Assembly: GCF_014646995.1 (NCBI RefSeq)
Contig: NZ_BMOI01000001.1
Coordinates: 124,001-188,000 of the forward strand
DNA length: 64,000 nucleotides
Source of the DNA: Curtobacterium luteum
GTDB taxonomy: Bacteria; Actinomycetota; Actinomycetes; Actinomycetales; Microbacteriaceae
Reading direction: 5' to 3'
The number at the start of each line of letters is the position of its first letter. Position 1 is the stretch's first letter. This document shows, piece by piece, positions 28,541-37,058 of the stretch. Made by a program: the position numbers and the translations under genes. Under the pieces are notes generated by a model. It was given only the letters and a program-made list of their open reading frames with translations, had not been told where the DNA came from and searched no databases.

Positions 28541-28720
28541 ATGATGCACGACGGCTGGTGCCCCGACTGCGACCTGCGTTCGGTCGTCATCGACGTGGAC
28601 GACGCCGGCGAGCACGCCTGGGCGACCTGCTCCGAGTGCGGTGCGGGCTGGGTCCACCGGGACGAGCTGCCCGAGTCCGCGGCTGCCGCCCCGAGCACCA
28701 CGGAGCGCCGCGCGGCCTGA
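28541..28720 (+). CDS. Small zinc-ribbon-like protein
   Basis: 59 residues with two Cys-x2-Cys knuckles, CPDC (residues 7-10) and CSEC (30-33), spaced as in a zinc ribbon. In between is a beta-rich stretch SVVIDVDDAGEHAWAT, and after it GAGWVHRDELPE. GAGGAG lies 8 nt upstream of the first ATG; a second ATG follows directly. The family is not recognised. It could be a small regulator or an accessory protein. The paired cysteines and ribosome site make it more than a chance frame. Confidence 0.65.
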   Translation: MMHDGWCPDCDLRSVVIDVDDAGEHAWATCSECGAGWVHRDELPESAAAAPSTTERRAA

Positions 28721-28767
28721 CCCACCGGCTGGCCCGTCGAGGTCGCCCGAGGGCGCCGGGTGTCGGT

Positions 28768-28819
28768 CGAATCGATTCGGCCTGTCGTCTTCCGTCCGGC
28801 CGTTGGAGCGTTCTACACT
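28768..28819 (+). promoter_or_regulatory. Promoter and palindrome upstream of the MFS gene
   Basis: CGAATCGATTCG (28768-28779) is a perfect 12-bp palindrome in an AT-richer patch. TACACT (28814-28819) is a good -10 and would give a leader of about 160 nt. The dyad sits about 35 bp upstream of the -10, where an activator or repressor could act. Confidence 0.45.
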
Positions 28820-28988
28820 GCTGGGAGCGGGTCGGCCCGGCCGTCCCGTCACCCGTTCGACGCCGAACCGGGACGCCCTCCGAGTGCTGGTGCCCACCCG
28901 TCGACGGCGAGCCGGTCGGCAGGGAACGCGCGACACCTCGAGCGCGTGACGCCCCGCTCGACCCACCTCCCGTCCGAGAACAGGCACC

Positions 28989-30254
28989 ATGACCAACCTC
29001 ACGCCTGCGCGCCGCACTGCCGCGCTCGTCGCCCTCGCCCTCGGTGGGTTCGCGATCGGTTCGACCGAGTTCGTCGCGATGGGGCTCCTGCCGAACATCG
29101 CGGCGGCGCTCCTGCCGGGCCAGTACGCGGCGGACCCGGACGCCGGTGTCGCCCACGCGGGCTGGATCGTCAGCGCCTACGCACTCGGGGTCGTCGTCGG
29201 CGCGCCCACGATCGCGGCGATGTCCGCCAAGTTCCCGCGCAAGGGACTCGTCCTCGTGCTGCTCGTCGGCTTCGTCCTGGCCACCGTCGCGAGCGCGGTC
29301 CTGCCGACGTTCGGTCTCGTGCTCGTCGCGCGGTTCGTCGCCGGACTCCCGCACGGGGCCTACTTCGGCATCGCGTCGATCGTCGCCGGGGACATGATGG
29401 GCCCCGGCAAGCGCGGCAAGGGCATCGCGATGGTGATGCTCGGCCTGTCCGTCGCGAACGTCGTCGGTGTCCCGGCGATCACCTGGGTCGGCCAGGTCGC
29501 GGGCTGGCGCACCGCGTACGGCGTCGTCGCGGCGCTGTTCGGGGCGACGTTCCTCGCCGTGGCGGCCTTCGTGCCCCGGTCGCCCCGGGACGAGCACGCC
29601 ACCATCGGTCGGGAGCTCCGCGCGTTCCGGAAGCCGCAGCTCTGGATCGTGATGGGCCTCGGGGCGATCGGCTTCGGCGGCTTCTTCGCGGTGTACTCGT
29701 ACATCTCGCCGCTGGTCCAGCACGTGACCGGGCTCAGCGAGTCCGCGGTCCCGCTCGTGCTCGTCGTCGTGGGGCTGGGCATGGTGGTCGGTGGTGTCGT
29801 CGGCGGACACCTGGCCGACCACAGCGTGAAGCGGACGATCTACGTCGGCCTGCTGGCGCTCGTGGGTGCACTGCTCCTCACCGTGCTGACCGCGCAGTGG
29901 ACGGTCGGCATGGTCGCCGGCGCGTTCCTGCTGGGCGCCACGTCGTCCGCGATCCCGCCGGCCGTGCAGTCGCGGCTCATGGACGTCGCCGGTGACGCGC
30001 GCACGATCGCCGCGGCGCTCAACCACTCGGCGTTCAACATCGGCAACTCGCTCGGCGCGGCGCTCGGTGGCGCGGTGATCGCTGCCGGGTTCGGCTTCCT
30101 CGCCCCGGCGTGGCTCGGTATCGTGCTCGCGCTGCTCGGCGTCGGTGTCACGGCGATCAGCTACGGCGTGGAGCGTCGGTCGGGCGCTCGTGCCGCGCTC
30201 CGCTCCTCGCACCCGTCCACCGGGCCGATCACCGCGCCGGTGCCCACCGTCTGA
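28989..30254 (+). CDS. MFS transporter, DHA1 family (AraJ/Ydh-like drug exporter)
   Basis: 421 residues, 12 transmembrane helices. Opening FAIGSTEFVAMGLLPNIA is characteristic of the DHA1 drug:H+ antiporters close to AraJ/YdhP. Motif-A-like HLADHSVKRTIYVG lies between helices 8 and 9, and VARFVAGLPHGAYFGIASIV in helix 4-5. It ends with a polar tail. Exports small molecules, substrate unknown. The ribosome site is weak (AGG), the leader long. The downstream region holds a 25-bp tandem repeat and a strong 20-bp hairpin. Confidence 0.9.
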   Translation: MTNLTPARRTAALVALALGGFAIGSTEFVAMGLLPNIAAALLPGQYAADPDAGVAHAGWIVSAYALGVVVGAPTIAAMSAKFPRKGLVLVLLVGFVLATVASAVLPTFGLVLVARFVAGLPHGAYFGIASIVAGDMMGPGKRGKGIAMVMLGLSVANVVGVPAITWVGQVAGWRTAYGVVAALFGATFLAVAAFVPRSPRDEHATIGRELRAFRKPQLWIVMGLGAIGFGGFFAVYSYISPLVQHVTGLSESAVPLVLVVVGLGMVVGGVVGGHLADHSVKRTIYVGLLALVGALLLTVLTAQWTVGMVAGAFLLGATSSAIPPAVQSRLMDVAGDARTIAAALNHSAFNIGNSLGAALGGAVIAAGFGFLAPAWLGIVLALLGVGVTAISYGVERRSGARAALRSSHPSTGPITAPVPTV

Positions 30255-30301
30255 CGCCGGCGCGACGGACGCCGCGGCGCCGCCGTCGCCGTCGGCGCGC
30301 C

Positions 30302-30351
30302 GCGGTCGTCGGCGTCCGCTGTCGGCGCGGTCGTCGGCGTCCGCTGTCGGC
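30302..30351. repeat. 25-bp tandem repeat, two copies
   Basis: A 25-bp unit beginning GCGGTCGTCGGCGTCCGCTG repeats head to tail at 30302-30326 and 30327-30351. Confidence 0.7.
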
Positions 30352-30362
30352 GCGCTTCGCGC

Positions 30363-30426
30363 TCGCACAACCGAAGTCACCCCGAACCACGCGGTTGCGC
30401 GGTGCTGGGTGACTTCGGTTGTGCGA
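30363..30426. terminator. Long hairpin between the MFS gene and the response regulator
   Basis: Perfect 20-bp arms, TCGCACAACCGAAGTCACCC at 30363-30382 and its complement at 30407-30426, around a 24-nt loop, between convergent genes. Lower GC than its surroundings. Possible bidirectional terminator. Confidence 0.7.
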
Positions 30427-30484
30427 CGGTGCGAACGCGTCGCACCGAGCGGGCTGCCGCCTGAGCGGGCTGCGACCCGGGCGA

Positions 30485-31156
30485 CTACAGCCCGAGCGGG
30501 CTGCCGTCCTGCACGATGATGCCGTCGGTGATCGCCCGCTTCCGCAGCGCCACCTTGGTGCCGACGTCGAAGCCGGCGACACGGTACTTCTCACGGATGC
30601 GCTTGAGGTAGCTCTTCGCAGTCTCCTCGGAGATGCCGAGCTGGTACGCGACGCTCTTCACCGGCTCGCCGCCGCCGTAGAGGGCCATGACGCGGCGCTC
30701 CTGGGCGCTGAGCTTCGGCACGCCGCCGACGTCGCCGGAGTTGATGGCCAGGTCGAGCTCGGCGGAGACGTACTGCTCGCCGCGCTGGGCCGACCGGATC
30801 GCCTCGACGATCATCTCGGCGTCCTCGCTCTTCACGAGGTAGCCGAGCGCGCCGGCCGCCAGCGCCTCGCGGACGACGTTGGGCTCGGAGTACGTGCTCA
30901 TCACGACGGTCTTCACCCCGGCGGTCTTGAGCGTCGAGATCTTCAGCGAGACCGGGATCGAGTCCTTGAGGTCGAGGTCGAGCAGCACCACGTCGACCGG
31001 GAACGCGGGACTGGTGAGCAGTTCCGGCCAGGTCGTGACCGCGGCGACGAGCGTGATGTCGTCCGCGGCGCTGCGGATCCACTCGGTCAGTGCGCCGAGG
31101 AGCATCTTGTGGTCGTCGACGAGCGCGAGTCGGATCGGTTCCTCTGGAGTCGCCAT
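30485..31156 (-). CDS. Response regulator, NarL/LuxR family
   Basis: 223 residues. Receiver domain with acidic pair Asp14/Asp15, phosphoacceptor Asp60 (VVLLDLDL), Ser/Thr88 (VVMSTYS) and Lys109 (YLVKSED). LuxR-type helix-turn-helix at about 148-210 (LSAQERRVMALYGGGEPVK, LGISEETAKSYLKRIREKY). Third gene of the operon behind the histidine kinase and the kinase-like protein, but it also has its own promoter (TAGGAT) and a ribosome site AGAAAGGA in the 110-bp gap. Targets unknown. Confidence 0.93.
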   Translation of the reverse strand: MATPEEPIRLALVDDHKMLLGALTEWIRSAADDITLVAAVTTWPELLTSPAFPVDVVLLDLDLKDSIPVSLKISTLKTAGVKTVVMSTYSEPNVVREALAAGALGYLVKSEDAEMIVEAIRSAQRGEQYVSAELDLAINSGDVGGVPKLSAQERRVMALYGGGEPVKSVAYQLGISEETAKSYLKRIREKYRVAGFDVGTKVALRKRAITDGIIVQDGSPLGL

Positions 31157-31184
31157 CTGGCGTCCTTTCTCGGGGGCTGTGCCG

Positions 31185-31190
31185 ATCCTA
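31185..31190 (-). promoter_or_regulatory. -10 hexamer for the response regulator
   Basis: TAGGAT on the minus strand, 28 nt before the ATG, with AGAAAGGA between. This is an internal promoter that allows expression independent of the upstream kinase genes. Confidence 0.5.
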
Positions 31191-31266
31191 GGGGGACCGA
31201 ACGCACGGTACGGGCAGGCTGGTCAGGGTGTCCGCTGGTTTCGGGTCCCAGCCGGGTCCGCACCGG

Positions 31267-32589
31267 CTACATCGTCGGGTGGCGGTTGACGACGCAGTGC
31301 GACACGATGCGGAGCGAGCCGTCTTGCACGGCCTCCGTGAACGGGCCGATGCGCTGCAGCGCGCTCCAGGTGGCCGGGCCGAGTCGGCGTCGGCTGACGC
31401 TGCTGGACTCGATGACGATCGGGACGTCCATCGTCTCGTCCGTGACGGGGTGCCCGTCCGAGCCGACCGGGCCGAGCGTGACGGAGACGACGGGCTGGCC
31501 GGGCTGTGCGGTGCGCCCGTCGCCGGCCATCTGCCACAGGGCCTGCAGGAGGCCGTCGCGCTGCGCCGGGGAGAGGTGCCCGGCGAGCGAGGCCGGGTCG
31601 GCGACGCTCACGGCCCGCCCGAGGTGGTCGGACTCGGTGATCGCGTGGTAGAGCCAGGTCTCGCGGCGGCCTTCGATGAGGTGCAGGCGCAGTTCGGTCG
31701 CGAGCGAGGCCGCGACCGAGGCGGAGGCGTCGGACAGCGGCAGCGGGTCGGACCCGTTCGCGACGGCGTCGAGGAGCTTCTCGGCCGCGAGGTCGAGCCG
31801 GGCGAGCTCGTCCGACGCGAGCATGCCCAGGGCGAACTGCGGCGCCTGGACGTTGCTCTGCACGAGGACGCGGTCGAGCTCCCGCTGCACGAGCTGTCGG
31901 AACCGCTGGACCACGAAGAGCGCGATCGACGGCGGCACGACGACGAAGGCCACGAGCGACACCATGCCCGGCAGCGTGTCCGGCGTGACCGGGCTCGACA
32001 CGAGGCACATGACGACGAACGCGGCGCCGAGCACGACGATCGCGACCGCGACCTCCCGCGCCGGGCGGAGCGACGCGATCGGGAGGAGGGCGAACCCCGC
32101 GGCGACCGATGCGGTGGCGAGGTGGGCGATGTCGTGGTCGGGCCAGATGCCGATGAAGTCGAGCGTGACCACGCACGCGAGCACTACGCCGATGAGGGCG
32201 AACGCGACGCCGGTGAGTCGTTCGCCGTAGGTGAGGAGGCTCAGCCCCACCCCGAGCGCCGCGACGACGTACAGGCCCCACGCCGCCGCCGGGAGCCACG
32301 GGTCGGTGTACTCCGGCCAGCGCACGAGGAAGAACACGATGCCGGCGACCGCCTCGATCGCGGTGAGGACCGCCGCACCCGCGCCGAGGTAGCCCGCGCC
32401 GAGGCTCGCACCCGGCTTCGCCGCCTGCCGGAGGGAACGGGCACCGGTGGACGTCGACGGGAGGCCGCGCGCCTGCCGACGCTCGCTGCCCCGGTACCGC
32501 TCACGGGCCTCCCGGCGGGTCCGCGGAGCGGGCTGCACGGTCTCGCCGGGCAGTCCGCGGCTGATGGTGTCCTCGGGGACGCGGCTCAC
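31267..32589 (-). CDS. Membrane protein with a kinase-like C-terminus lacking catalytic boxes
   Basis: 440 residues: basic, disordered N-terminus (1-65), about six transmembrane helices (66-215), a helical segment RFRQLVQRELDRVLVQSN and a cytoplasmic domain with AASLATELRLHLIEGRRETWL and LSPAQRDGLLQALWQMAGDG. These resemble the dimerisation and ATPase-domain helices of NarL-type sensor kinases, but no phosphoacceptor His box and no N or G box is visible. It lies between a complete histidine kinase and its response regulator. I read it as a pseudokinase or partner subunit that tunes the kinase. This is inference; I do not recognise a named family. Confidence 0.7.
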   Translation of the reverse strand: MSRVPEDTISRGLPGETVQPAPRTRREARERYRGSERRQARGLPSTSTGARSLRQAAKPGASLGAGYLGAGAAVLTAIEAVAGIVFFLVRWPEYTDPWLPAAAWGLYVVAALGVGLSLLTYGERLTGVAFALIGVVLACVVTLDFIGIWPDHDIAHLATASVAAGFALLPIASLRPAREVAVAIVVLGAAFVVMCLVSSPVTPDTLPGMVSLVAFVVVPPSIALFVVQRFRQLVQRELDRVLVQSNVQAPQFALGMLASDELARLDLAAEKLLDAVANGSDPLPLSDASASVAASLATELRLHLIEGRRETWLYHAITESDHLGRAVSVADPASLAGHLSPAQRDGLLQALWQMAGDGRTAQPGQPVVSVTLGPVGSDGHPVTDETMDVPIVIESSSVSRRRLGPATWSALQRIGPFTEAVQDGSLRIVSHCVVNRHPTM

Positions 32590-32608
32590 GGTGCTGCCTC
32601 CTGCTGCC

Positions 32609-33766
32609 TCATCGGGGGGCCTCCAGGACCACGGTCGTGCCGGACCCCGGCGCGGAGAAGAGCTTCGCGTCGCCGCCGACCTCGCGGAGACGGTTGACGA
32701 CGCTCTCCTTGAAGCCGAGCCGTTCGGCGCTGACGTTGGTGAGGTCGAAGCCGACTCCGGAGTCGGTGACCATCGCGCGCACCATCTCGTTGTCGTGCAC
32801 GATCGTGACGTGGGCCTCGCCGACGCCGGCGTGGCGACGGACGTTCTCGAGGCACTCGCCGAGGGCGAGCAGGAAGGCGTCGAGCACGTTCGACGGCAGG
32901 AGGACCTGGCCGGTGCCGTGCCAGCTCACCTCGAGGCCCATCCGCCCGAAGCGCTGCTTCACGGACTCGAGGGTCTGTCCGAGGGGCGACTCTTCCTCGC
33001 GGGTGAGGGAGTAGTCGCCGGACTGCTGCGGCTGCGGGGTCGCTCCGAGGCGGAGGTGGCGGAGCAGCCGGGCGTCCTCGGCCGCCTGCTCACGCATGGC
33101 CTGCTCGGAGACGCCGACGCCGGAGTGGGCGAGGAGCGTCAGCGTCGCCAGCACGGTGTCGTGCAGGAGCCGGGCGCCCTGGCGGCGCTGTGCCTCGGTC
33201 TCGCTCGCCTGGCGTTCGGCACGGTGGGCGGTGCCGATGCTGTAGATCCGTCGCGCCACGCGGGGGATGCTCCGGGAGATCCAGACGGTCACGACCGCGA
33301 TGAGCACCCAGCCGAGCAGCGCACCGCCCACGGGCGCGGAGAAGAACGAGCCGGTCGCCCAGATCATCGCGACCACCACGGCGGCACCGGCGACGATCGT
33401 CAGCCCGAGGCCGACCGGGTGACCGCGCTGCGCCATGAGGGGTGCCGAGATGCCGCCGGCCGCGAGCGGGAGGACCGCGCTCGCGATCACCGGCCGGACC
33501 GTGTCGTCGACGCCGAGGAGCAGGATCGCGAGGGCTCCGAGGCCGCCCGCGAGGACGACGGCGGTCCACCAGACGGAGCCGGTCGACCCGAAGACGACGA
33601 AGCCGACGATCATCGCGGCGATGCACGCGAGGGCCCCGACGAGCAGCCCGAGGGGGACGGCGAGGGAGGACAGCACGGCGACGACACTGATCACGACGCA
33701 CACGATGCCGACGACACGGGTGGTCGACCGGAGCAGTCGGTCGCGTTCCTGTGCGATCAGATCCAT
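32609..33766 (-). CDS. Sensor histidine kinase, NarL-type (HisKA_3-like)
   Basis: 385 residues. Five to six transmembrane helices (about 15-165) with very short loops and no large external sensor domain. The H-box is GARLLHDTVLATLTLL, His202. The HATPase domain shows ALGECLENVRRHAG (N-box, Asn308), VTDSGVGFD (G1) and APGSGTTVVLEAP near the end. It phosphorylates the response regulator encoded two genes on. Starts with an ATG after AGGACATCG. The upstream 180 bp contain one GAGACTCGG fragment of the repeat family at 41199. Confidence 0.92.
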   Translation of the reverse strand: MDLIAQERDRLLRSTTRVVGIVCVVISVVAVLSSLAVPLGLLVGALACIAAMIVGFVVFGSTGSVWWTAVVLAGGLGALAILLLGVDDTVRPVIASAVLPLAAGGISAPLMAQRGHPVGLGLTIVAGAAVVVAMIWATGSFFSAPVGGALLGWVLIAVVTVWISRSIPRVARRIYSIGTAHRAERQASETEAQRRQGARLLHDTVLATLTLLAHSGVGVSEQAMREQAAEDARLLRHLRLGATPQPQQSGDYSLTREEESPLGQTLESVKQRFGRMGLEVSWHGTGQVLLPSNVLDAFLLALGECLENVRRHAGVGEAHVTIVHDNEMVRAMVTDSGVGFDLTNVSAERLGFKESVVNRLREVGGDAKLFSAPGSGTTVVLEAPR

Positions 33767-33947
33767 CGATGTCCTGTGCGGTCGAGCTGGTGAAGTCGAG
33801 ACTCGGTCAGGCCGAGCACCACGCCATCATTCCACGCACGGCACCCGTTGGGGGGTGTTCGGCGCGCCATGCCACGCCGGATGGGGTCGAATCGTGATCG
33901 CAGGTGCGATGGGAACGGCTGGCAGCGGCCGCGTGCCCGCAGCCGCC

Positions 33948-35147
33948 TCATCCGAACAGCCGTCGGAGGTGCGCCCCGACCGCTTCGTGCTCGATGAGGA
34001 AGCCGTCGTGCCCGAACTCGCTCTCGATGACCGCTGCCCGGTCGCCGTCGACGGTGTCCGGGATGCCCGCGGCGATGCGGTGCTGGTCCTCGACCGGGAA
34101 CAGGCGGTCGCTCGACACCCCGACGACGAGCGTCCGTGCCGAGACCTGCGCGAGCGCCGCGTCGACACCGCCCCGCCCCGCCCCGACGTCGTGCGAGTCC
34201 ATCGCGTGCGTCAACGTCACGTACGAGCTCGCGTCGAACCGCCGGGTGAACTTGTTGCCGTGGAAGTCGAGGTAGCTCTCCACCGAGAACCGGCCGTCGT
34301 CGCCGAGCGGGGACACGTCGCTCTGCCACGAGCGCGCGAACCGACCGTTCAGCTCGTCGGATGCGCGGTAGGTCAGCATCGCCATGCGTCGGGCGAGCGC
34401 GAGGCCGCGGTGCGGGCCCTCGCCGGGGCCGGCGTCGTGGTAGTCGCCGCCGGCGAACCCGGGGTCCATCTGGATCACCGCGCGCTGCAGCGAGTTGGCG
34501 GCGATCTGGTCGGCGGTGGTCTGCGCCGTCGAGGCCAGCACGGCCAACCGCGCGACCCGGTCCGGGTGGGTGATCGCGAACTCGAGGGCGTGCATCCCGC
34601 CCATCGACCCGCCGACGACGCCCGCGAAGCGCTCGATGCCGAGTCGGTCGGCCAGCCGCGCCTGCACTGCGACCTGGTCGCGCACGGTGACGAACGGGAA
34701 GCGCGAGCCCCACTCGACCCCGTCCGGCGCGACCGAGGACGGCCCGGTCGTGCCCTGGCAGCTGCCGAGCATGTTCGGCACGACGACGAACCAACGGTCC
34801 GTGTCGATCGCCCGCCCGGGACCCACGACGTCGCCCCACCAGCCGGCGGTGCGGTGTCCGGGGCCGGCGCTCCCGGCGACGTGCGAGTCACCGGTCAGTG
34901 CGTGGAACACGAGCACGGCGTTGTCCCGCTCGGGGGAGAGCGTGCCCCAGGTCTCGTAGGCGACCCGGACCGCGGGCAGTCGTCCCCCGCGGACCCAGTG
35001 CTCTCCCGTGTTCTCGAAGCGACGGTTCCCGGGGTGGTCGCCTGGACGCCAGGCGCCGGTGACGGGTGGCTTGCCGAGGGTGCCGAGTTCGGCGCCGGGC
35101 ACGAGGGAGGACGGCACGGAGTCCTCGGGGGTCGTCTGCCAGTCCAT
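33948..35147 (-). CDS. metX: Homoserine O-acetyltransferase
   Basis: 399-residue alpha/beta hydrolase-fold acetyltransferase that activates homoserine with acetyl-CoA for methionine synthesis. Seen: FHALTGDSHVAG, NMLGSCQGTTGPSS, nucleophile elbow GGSMGGMHALEF (Ser181), VGVSSDRLFP (Asp) and EFGHDGFLIE (His). The GTTACGTC motif lies 43-50 nt upstream and is shared with metY. A CAGACT hexamer lies 9 nt before the ATG. Product feeds MetY encoded just upstream on the same strand; a dyad cluster separates them, so cotranscription is uncertain. Confidence 0.95.
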   Translation of the reverse strand: MDWQTTPEDSVPSSLVPGAELGTLGKPPVTGAWRPGDHPGNRRFENTGEHWVRGGRLPAVRVAYETWGTLSPERDNAVLVFHALTGDSHVAGSAGPGHRTAGWWGDVVGPGRAIDTDRWFVVVPNMLGSCQGTTGPSSVAPDGVEWGSRFPFVTVRDQVAVQARLADRLGIERFAGVVGGSMGGMHALEFAITHPDRVARLAVLASTAQTTADQIAANSLQRAVIQMDPGFAGGDYHDAGPGEGPHRGLALARRMAMLTYRASDELNGRFARSWQSDVSPLGDDGRFSVESYLDFHGNKFTRRFDASSYVTLTHAMDSHDVGAGRGGVDAALAQVSARTLVVGVSSDRLFPVEDQHRIAAGIPDTVDGDRAAVIESEFGHDGFLIEHEAVGAHLRRLFG

Positions 35148-35189
35148 CGTCCGACCAGTCTGCCGGGAGGCGCGGGTCGCCGCCGCCGT

Positions 35190-35197
35190 GTTACGTC
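35190..35197 (-). promoter_or_regulatory. GTTACGTC motif upstream of metX
   Basis: The same octamer, in the opposite orientation relative to the gene, lies upstream of metY at 36984-36991. Next to it the dyad CACCCCGG...CCGGGGTG spans 35197-35240. Possible shared regulator site. Confidence 0.35.
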
Positions 35198-35373
35198 ACC
35201 CCGGGCGTGTGGTCGCGGTGGTCGCGCGCGTTCCGGGGTGCGGCCCGCGGCGGTGCGGGCGCGGCCGGCGGCGGTGCGGGTTCTGGTCTACGGGTGGCGC
35301 GGCGTCCGGTGTCCCGTTTGCGGGTGGCGCGGCGTCCGGTGTGCGGTCGTTTGCGGCGCCGGACGCTGTTGTG

Positions 35374-35483
35374 CGACATCGCCGTCGTCGTGCGACGACG
35401 GCGATGTCGTCGCCCCGCGCGCGCAATCGTTGCGTGCGCAACGAACGACGCCGCCGCTGTCGTTCGACAGCGGCGGCGTCGTT
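35374..35483. repeat. Cluster of three perfect dyads with 2-nt spacers
   Basis: Dyad 1 (35374-35409) has 17-bp arms, CGACATCGCCGTCGTCG, spacer TG. Dyad 2 (35428-35443) has 7-bp arms, CGTTGCG, spacer TG. Dyad 3 (35444-35483) has 19-bp arms, AACGACGCCGCCGCTGTCG, spacer TT. All lie within the 385-bp gap between metY and metX. Dyad 3 begins 50 bp after the metY stop and can serve as its terminator. The stretch 35220-35345 carries short GCGGGTGGCGCGGCGTCC repeats and no gene. Related words are at 52-98 and 52284-52299. Confidence 0.8.
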
Positions 35484-35532
35484 CCGCAGCGGCCGCGGCG
35501 GGCTCACGGCGCGGCCCCGCCCGGACCCGGCG

Positions 35533-36861
35533 CTAGGCGCGCAAGCGCTCCGACTCCGCCCGGGCCGCGGCGAGCCCGGCCTCGAGGTCGGCCCGGAGGT
35601 CCTCGATGTTCTCGATCCCGACCGACAGGCGGACGAGCCCCGGCGTGACCCCGGTCGTCAGCTGCTGCTCGGGCGTGAGCTGCGAGTGCGTGGTCGACGC
35701 CGGGTGGATCACGAGCGAGCGCACGTCACCGATGTTGGCCAGGTGCGAGAACAGCTGCAGGTTGTCGACGAACGCCTTGCCCGCGTCCACGCCGCCCTTC
35801 AGCTCGAACGACAGCACGGCCCCGACGCCCTTCGGCGCGTACTTCGTCGCCGCGGCGTACCAGGGGGAGGTGGGCAGGCCCGCGTACGAGACCGAGGCCA
35901 CGTCCGGGTGCCGGTCGAGCCACTCGGCGATCTCCTGCGCGTTCGACACGTGCCGCTCGATCCGCAGGCTCAGCGTCTCGATGCCCTGGAGGAGCGCGAA
36001 CGCCGTGTCCGGCGAGTTCGACGCCCCCAGGTCGCGCAGCAGCTGCACCCGCGCCTTGATGATGTACGCCAGCTGGTCGCCGACCGCCTGCGAGAACACC
36101 GCGCCGTGGTAGGAGGGGTCCGGCGTGCTGAACTCGGGGAACTTCTCGGGGTGCTCCGACCAGGCGAACGTCCCGCCGTCGACGATGACCCCGCCGATGA
36201 CGGTGCCGTGGCCGCCGAGGAACTTCGTGGCCGAGTGCACGACGACGTCGGCGCCGTGCTCGAACGGACGGATGAGGTACGGCGTCGCGATCGTGTTGTC
36301 GACGATGAGCGGGACGCCGGCGTCGTGCGCGACCCCGGCGACCGTCGCGATGTCGAGGACGTTGATCTTCGGGTTGCCGATGGTCTCCGCGAAGAACAGC
36401 TTCGTGTTCGGCCGGACCGCGCGACGCCACTCCTCGGGGTCGTCCTGGTCCTCGACGAAGGTCGTCTCGATGCCGAGCTTCGCCAGCGTGTACTTGAAGA
36501 GGTTGTACGTGCCGCCGTAGATCGACGACGACGACACGATGTGGTCACCCGCACCCGCGATGTTGAGCACCGCGTACGTCTCGGCCGCCTGCCCCGACGA
36601 CACCAGCAGCGCGCCGGACCCGCCCTCGAGCGCGGCGATCCGCTGCTCCACGACGTCGTTCGTCGGGTTCATGATCCGGGAGTAGATGTTGCCCGGCTGT
36701 GCCAGCGCGAACAGGTCGCGGGCGTGGTCCGAGTTCTCGAACACGTACGAGGTCGTCTTGTAGATCGGCGTCGCGCGGGCACCCGTGGTCGGGTCCGGCT
36801 GTGCGCCGGCGTGGACCTGGGTCGTCTCGAACCGCCAGGCGGCGGCGTCGTTCGTGCTCAT
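35533..36861 (-). CDS. metY: O-acetylhomoserine sulfhydrylase
   Basis: 442 residues. PLP enzyme of the Cys/Met metabolism family that makes homocysteine from O-acetylhomoserine and sulfide. Seen: ETTQVHAGAQPDPTTGARA, YSRIMNPTNDVVEQRIAALE, SSGQAAETYAVLNIAGAGDH, the lysine motif SATKFLGGHG and the C-terminal ASTTHSQLTPEQQLTTGV (typical of MetY rather than MetB). The ATG at 36861 has AGGAG 7 nt upstream. With metX it completes the direct sulfhydrylation route to homocysteine. A hairpin and the GTTACGTC motif lie in the upstream region. Confidence 0.95.
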   Translation of the reverse strand: MSTNDAAAWRFETTQVHAGAQPDPTTGARATPIYKTTSYVFENSDHARDLFALAQPGNIYSRIMNPTNDVVEQRIAALEGGSGALLVSSGQAAETYAVLNIAGAGDHIVSSSSIYGGTYNLFKYTLAKLGIETTFVEDQDDPEEWRRAVRPNTKLFFAETIGNPKINVLDIATVAGVAHDAGVPLIVDNTIATPYLIRPFEHGADVVVHSATKFLGGHGTVIGGVIVDGGTFAWSEHPEKFPEFSTPDPSYHGAVFSQAVGDQLAYIIKARVQLLRDLGASNSPDTAFALLQGIETLSLRIERHVSNAQEIAEWLDRHPDVASVSYAGLPTSPWYAAATKYAPKGVGAVLSFELKGGVDAGKAFVDNLQLFSHLANIGDVRSLVIHPASTTHSQLTPEQQLTTGVTPGLVRLSVGIENIEDLRADLEAGLAAARAESERLRA

Positions 36862-36958
36862 CGGTGCTCCTGTCGGGTGCGGTGGTCGGGACGGGCGGCG
36901 CACCGGCCGGGAGGCCCGGGCAACGCTGCGTCGCACGTCACGGTACGCAGGTGGCCGG

Positions 36959-36991
36959 GCGGGCACCAGCGTGCCCGCCTCACGACGTAAC
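36959..36991 (-). promoter_or_regulatory. Hairpin and shared motif in the metY upstream region
   Basis: A 20-bp hairpin (8-bp stem GCGGGCAC/GTGCCCGC, 4-nt loop) lies 98-117 nt upstream of metY, directly preceded by GTTACGTCGTGAG (octamer 36984-36991). I compared the region by eye with SAM-IV and SAH riboswitch hallmarks and do not find them. It could be a metY leader element or the end of the upstream transcript. Two unpaired halves of the GGCCGGGAGGC palindrome flank it (about 36905 and 37014). Confidence 0.35.
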
Positions 36992-37058
36992 GGACGTGGC
37001 GGCGGCGAGCCGCGCCTCCAGGCCGGGTGGCGGCGGCGAGGCAGCGCGCCGCGACCCT

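Noticed and set aside
36859..36991. SAM-IV or SAH riboswitch upstream of metY
   Set aside because: A UGAG next to a hairpin is reminiscent, but the conserved core strings and pairing pattern were not found by eye; kept only as an unnamed hairpin.
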